Positions 6,482 to 7,758 of a stretch of 7,758 nucleotides of DNA are shown in pieces. The first letter of the stretch is position 1. The number at the start of each line of letters is the position of its first letter. This DNA comes from Bordetella parapertussis (GTDB lineage: Bacteria > Pseudomonadota > Gammaproteobacteria > Burkholderiales > Burkholderiaceae_C). Where the stretch lies: the NCBI GenBank assembly GCA_945900695.1, contig CAMDJU010000121.1, forward strand, positions 1 to 7,758. Reading direction: 5' to 3'. The notes beneath the pieces were generated by a model. The model was given only the letters and a program-made list of their open reading frames with translations. It did no database searches and was not told where the DNA came from. The translations under genes and the position numbers were made by a program.

Positions 6482-7758
6482 ATGTGCGGCATCGTCGGCG
6501 CGGTATCAGGCCGCAATATTGTTCCCATCTTGGTCCAGGGCCTGCAGCGCTTGGAGTACCGCGGCTATGACTCCTGCGGTGTCGCGGTCAACGCGGCGCA
6601 AGCGCAAATGGGCCAAGCGCCAGGTTTGCAGCGCGCGCGCAGCACCGAGCGGGTGGCCGAACTCGTGGCCCAGGTCAACGCGCCGTCCGGCGGCTTACTG
6701 GGCACGACCGGCATCGCCCACACCCGCTGGGCCACCCATGGTGCACCGGCGGTGCACAACGCCCACCCGCATTTCAGCCCCGGCCCTGGTTTCAAAGCGG
6801 GCGAAGGCAAAGGCCGCATCGGCTTGGTGCACAACGGCATCATCGAAAACCACGAAGAACTGCGCGCCGAACTGCAGGCCAAAGGCTATGCCTTTGCCAG
6901 CCAAACCGACACCGAAGTCATCGCCCACTTGGTCGATGCGCTCTACCAAGGCGATTTGTTCGAGGCGGTGCAAGCGGCAGTGCGCCAATTGCGCGGTGCC
7001 TATGCCATCGCCGTCATGGCCAAAGACGAGCCGCACCGCGTGGTGGGCGCGCGTGCAGGCTCCCCGTTGATTTTGGGCGTGGGCCAGAGCGAGAACTTTT
7101 TGGCCAGCGACGCCATGGCCTTGGCAGGCGTCACCAACCAAATTGTGTATTTGGCCGAGGGCGATGTGGTGGATGTGCAAATGGGCAAACACTGGATCGT
7201 CGATGCCCAACTCCAAGCGGTGCAGCGCGAGGTGCACACCGTGCACGCCCACAGCGGCGCGGCCGTGCTGGGGCCATATCGCCACTACATGCAAAAAGAA
7301 ATTTTCGAGCAGCCCCGTGCCATCGCCGACACCTTGGAAGGCATCGAGGGCATCGTGCCCGAGTTGTTTGACGGCCCCCAGACCCAAGCCGGCCACAACG
7401 CGCACCGCGTGTTTCAAGACATCGACTCGGTGCTCATCTTGGCCTGTGGCACCAGCTATTACAGCGGTTGCACCGCCAAATATTGGCTGGAGAGCATGGC
7501 CCACATCCCGACCCAAGTCGAAGTGGCCAGCGAATACCGCTACCGCGACTCGGTGCCCAACCCGCGCTGCTTGGTCGTCACCATCAGCCAGTCGGGCGAA
7601 ACCGCCGATACCTTGGCCGCCCTGCGCCATGCGCAAAGCTTAGGCATGAAGCACACCCTCACCATTTGCAATGTGGCCACCTCGGCCATGGTGCGCGAAT
7701 GCGCGCTGGCCTACATCACCCGCGCGGGTGTGGAAATTGGCGTGGCCTCGACCAAGGC
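6482..7758 (+). CDS. glmS: Glutamine-fructose-6-phosphate aminotransferase (isomerising), 3'-truncated
   Basis: GlmS makes glucosamine-6-phosphate from fructose-6-phosphate and glutamine, the first committed step to UDP-GlcNAc. Translation from ATG 6482 stays open to the window end: 425 complete codons, about 70% of the E. coli protein. The start is certain because MCGIVGA places the catalytic Cys directly after Met, and AGGAGA (6470-6475) is well spaced. The class II glutaminase domain shows RLEYRGYDS (23-31), HTRWATHG (80-87), [11 protein letters not shown] (118-128) and TDTE (142-145). The first sugar-isomerase (SIS) domain shows MQKEIFEQP (270-278), ACGTSYYSG (321-329), SQSGETADT (369-377) and [13 protein letters not shown] (413-425). 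The second SIS domain and C-terminal tail lie outside the window. A Gly/Lys-rich insertion of about ten residues relative to E. coli GlmS lies between HPH (95-97) and LVHNG (115-119). It diverges from the Lrp-type regulator. Confidence 0.97.
   Translation, partial: MCGIVGAVSGRNIVPILVQGLQRLEYRGYDSCGVAVNAAQAQMGQAPGLQRARSTERVAELVAQVNAPSGGLLGTTGIAHTRWATHGAPAVHNAHPHFSPGPGFKAGEGKGRIGLVHNGIIENHEELRAELQAKGYAFASQTDTEVIAHLVDALYQGDLFEAVQAAVRQLRGAYAIAVMAKDEPHRVVGARAGSPLILGVGQSENFLASDAMALAGVTNQIVYLAEGDVVDVQMGKHWIVDAQLQAVQREVHTVHAHSGAAVLGPYRHYMQKEIFEQPRAIADTLEGIEGIVPELFDGPQTQAGHNAHRVFQDIDSVLILACGTSYYSGCTAKYWLESMAHIPTQVEVASEYRYRDSVPNPRCLVVTISQSGETADTLAALRHAQSLGMKHTLTICNVATSAMVRECALAYITRAGVEIGVASTK

Noticed and set aside
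6695..7636. Long minus-strand open frame of 313 codons
   Set aside because: It lies fully inside glmS, whose plus-strand translation carries all the expected motifs. The antisense frame is a GC-rich shadow with His/Gly/Ala-rich composition and no recognisable domain.

Overview
The window looks like a chromosomal segment of a betaproteobacterium in the order Burkholderiales, most likely Comamonadaceae. The evidence is the moderately high GC content, the heavy use of TTG for leucine, a Bug-family (TctC-like) periplasmic binding protein, a DUF6279-type lipoprotein, and the close linkage of glmU, an Lrp/AsnC regulator and glmS. This placement is inference from gene content and style, not from a marker gene.

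Layout, left to right: (1) the 3' part of a metallo-beta-lactamase-fold gene (+), cut by the window start; (2) a DUF6279-like lipoprotein gene (-), converging on it with a 3-bp gap; (3) glmU (+), whose ATG overlaps the best ATG of the lipoprotein gene in one CATG tetramer; (4) a Bug-type solute-binding protein gene (+), 55 bp after glmU; (5) an FAD_binding_2 / 3-ketosteroid-dehydrogenase-like flavoprotein gene (-), converging on the Bug gene with an 8-bp gap; (6) an Lrp/AsnC regulator gene (-), 74 bp upstream of the flavoprotein gene on the same strand; (7) an AT-rich 130-bp divergent intergenic region; (8) glmS (+), running off the right end after 425 codons. No gene-free stretch reaches 300 bases. 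I see no tRNA, rRNA, CRISPR array, insertion sequence or phage gene.

GlmS and GlmU are the first and last enzymes of the route from fructose-6-phosphate to UDP-GlcNAc, the precursor for peptidoglycan and lipopolysaccharide. The Bug and flavoprotein genes sit between them and resemble an accessory uptake-and-oxidation pair for an unknown organic substrate. The Lrp-type regulator is placed to control itself, glmS and possibly the flavoprotein gene.

Most of this is ordinary chromosome and I do not see a clear new system. The points most worth a second look are the MBL-fold protein, which keeps the three Zn1 histidines but has lost most of the Zn2 ligands; the glmU/lipoprotein start overlap; the Bug/flavoprotein pair between glmU and lrp-glmS; and an imperfect 15-bp palindrome in the lrp-glmS intergenic region.
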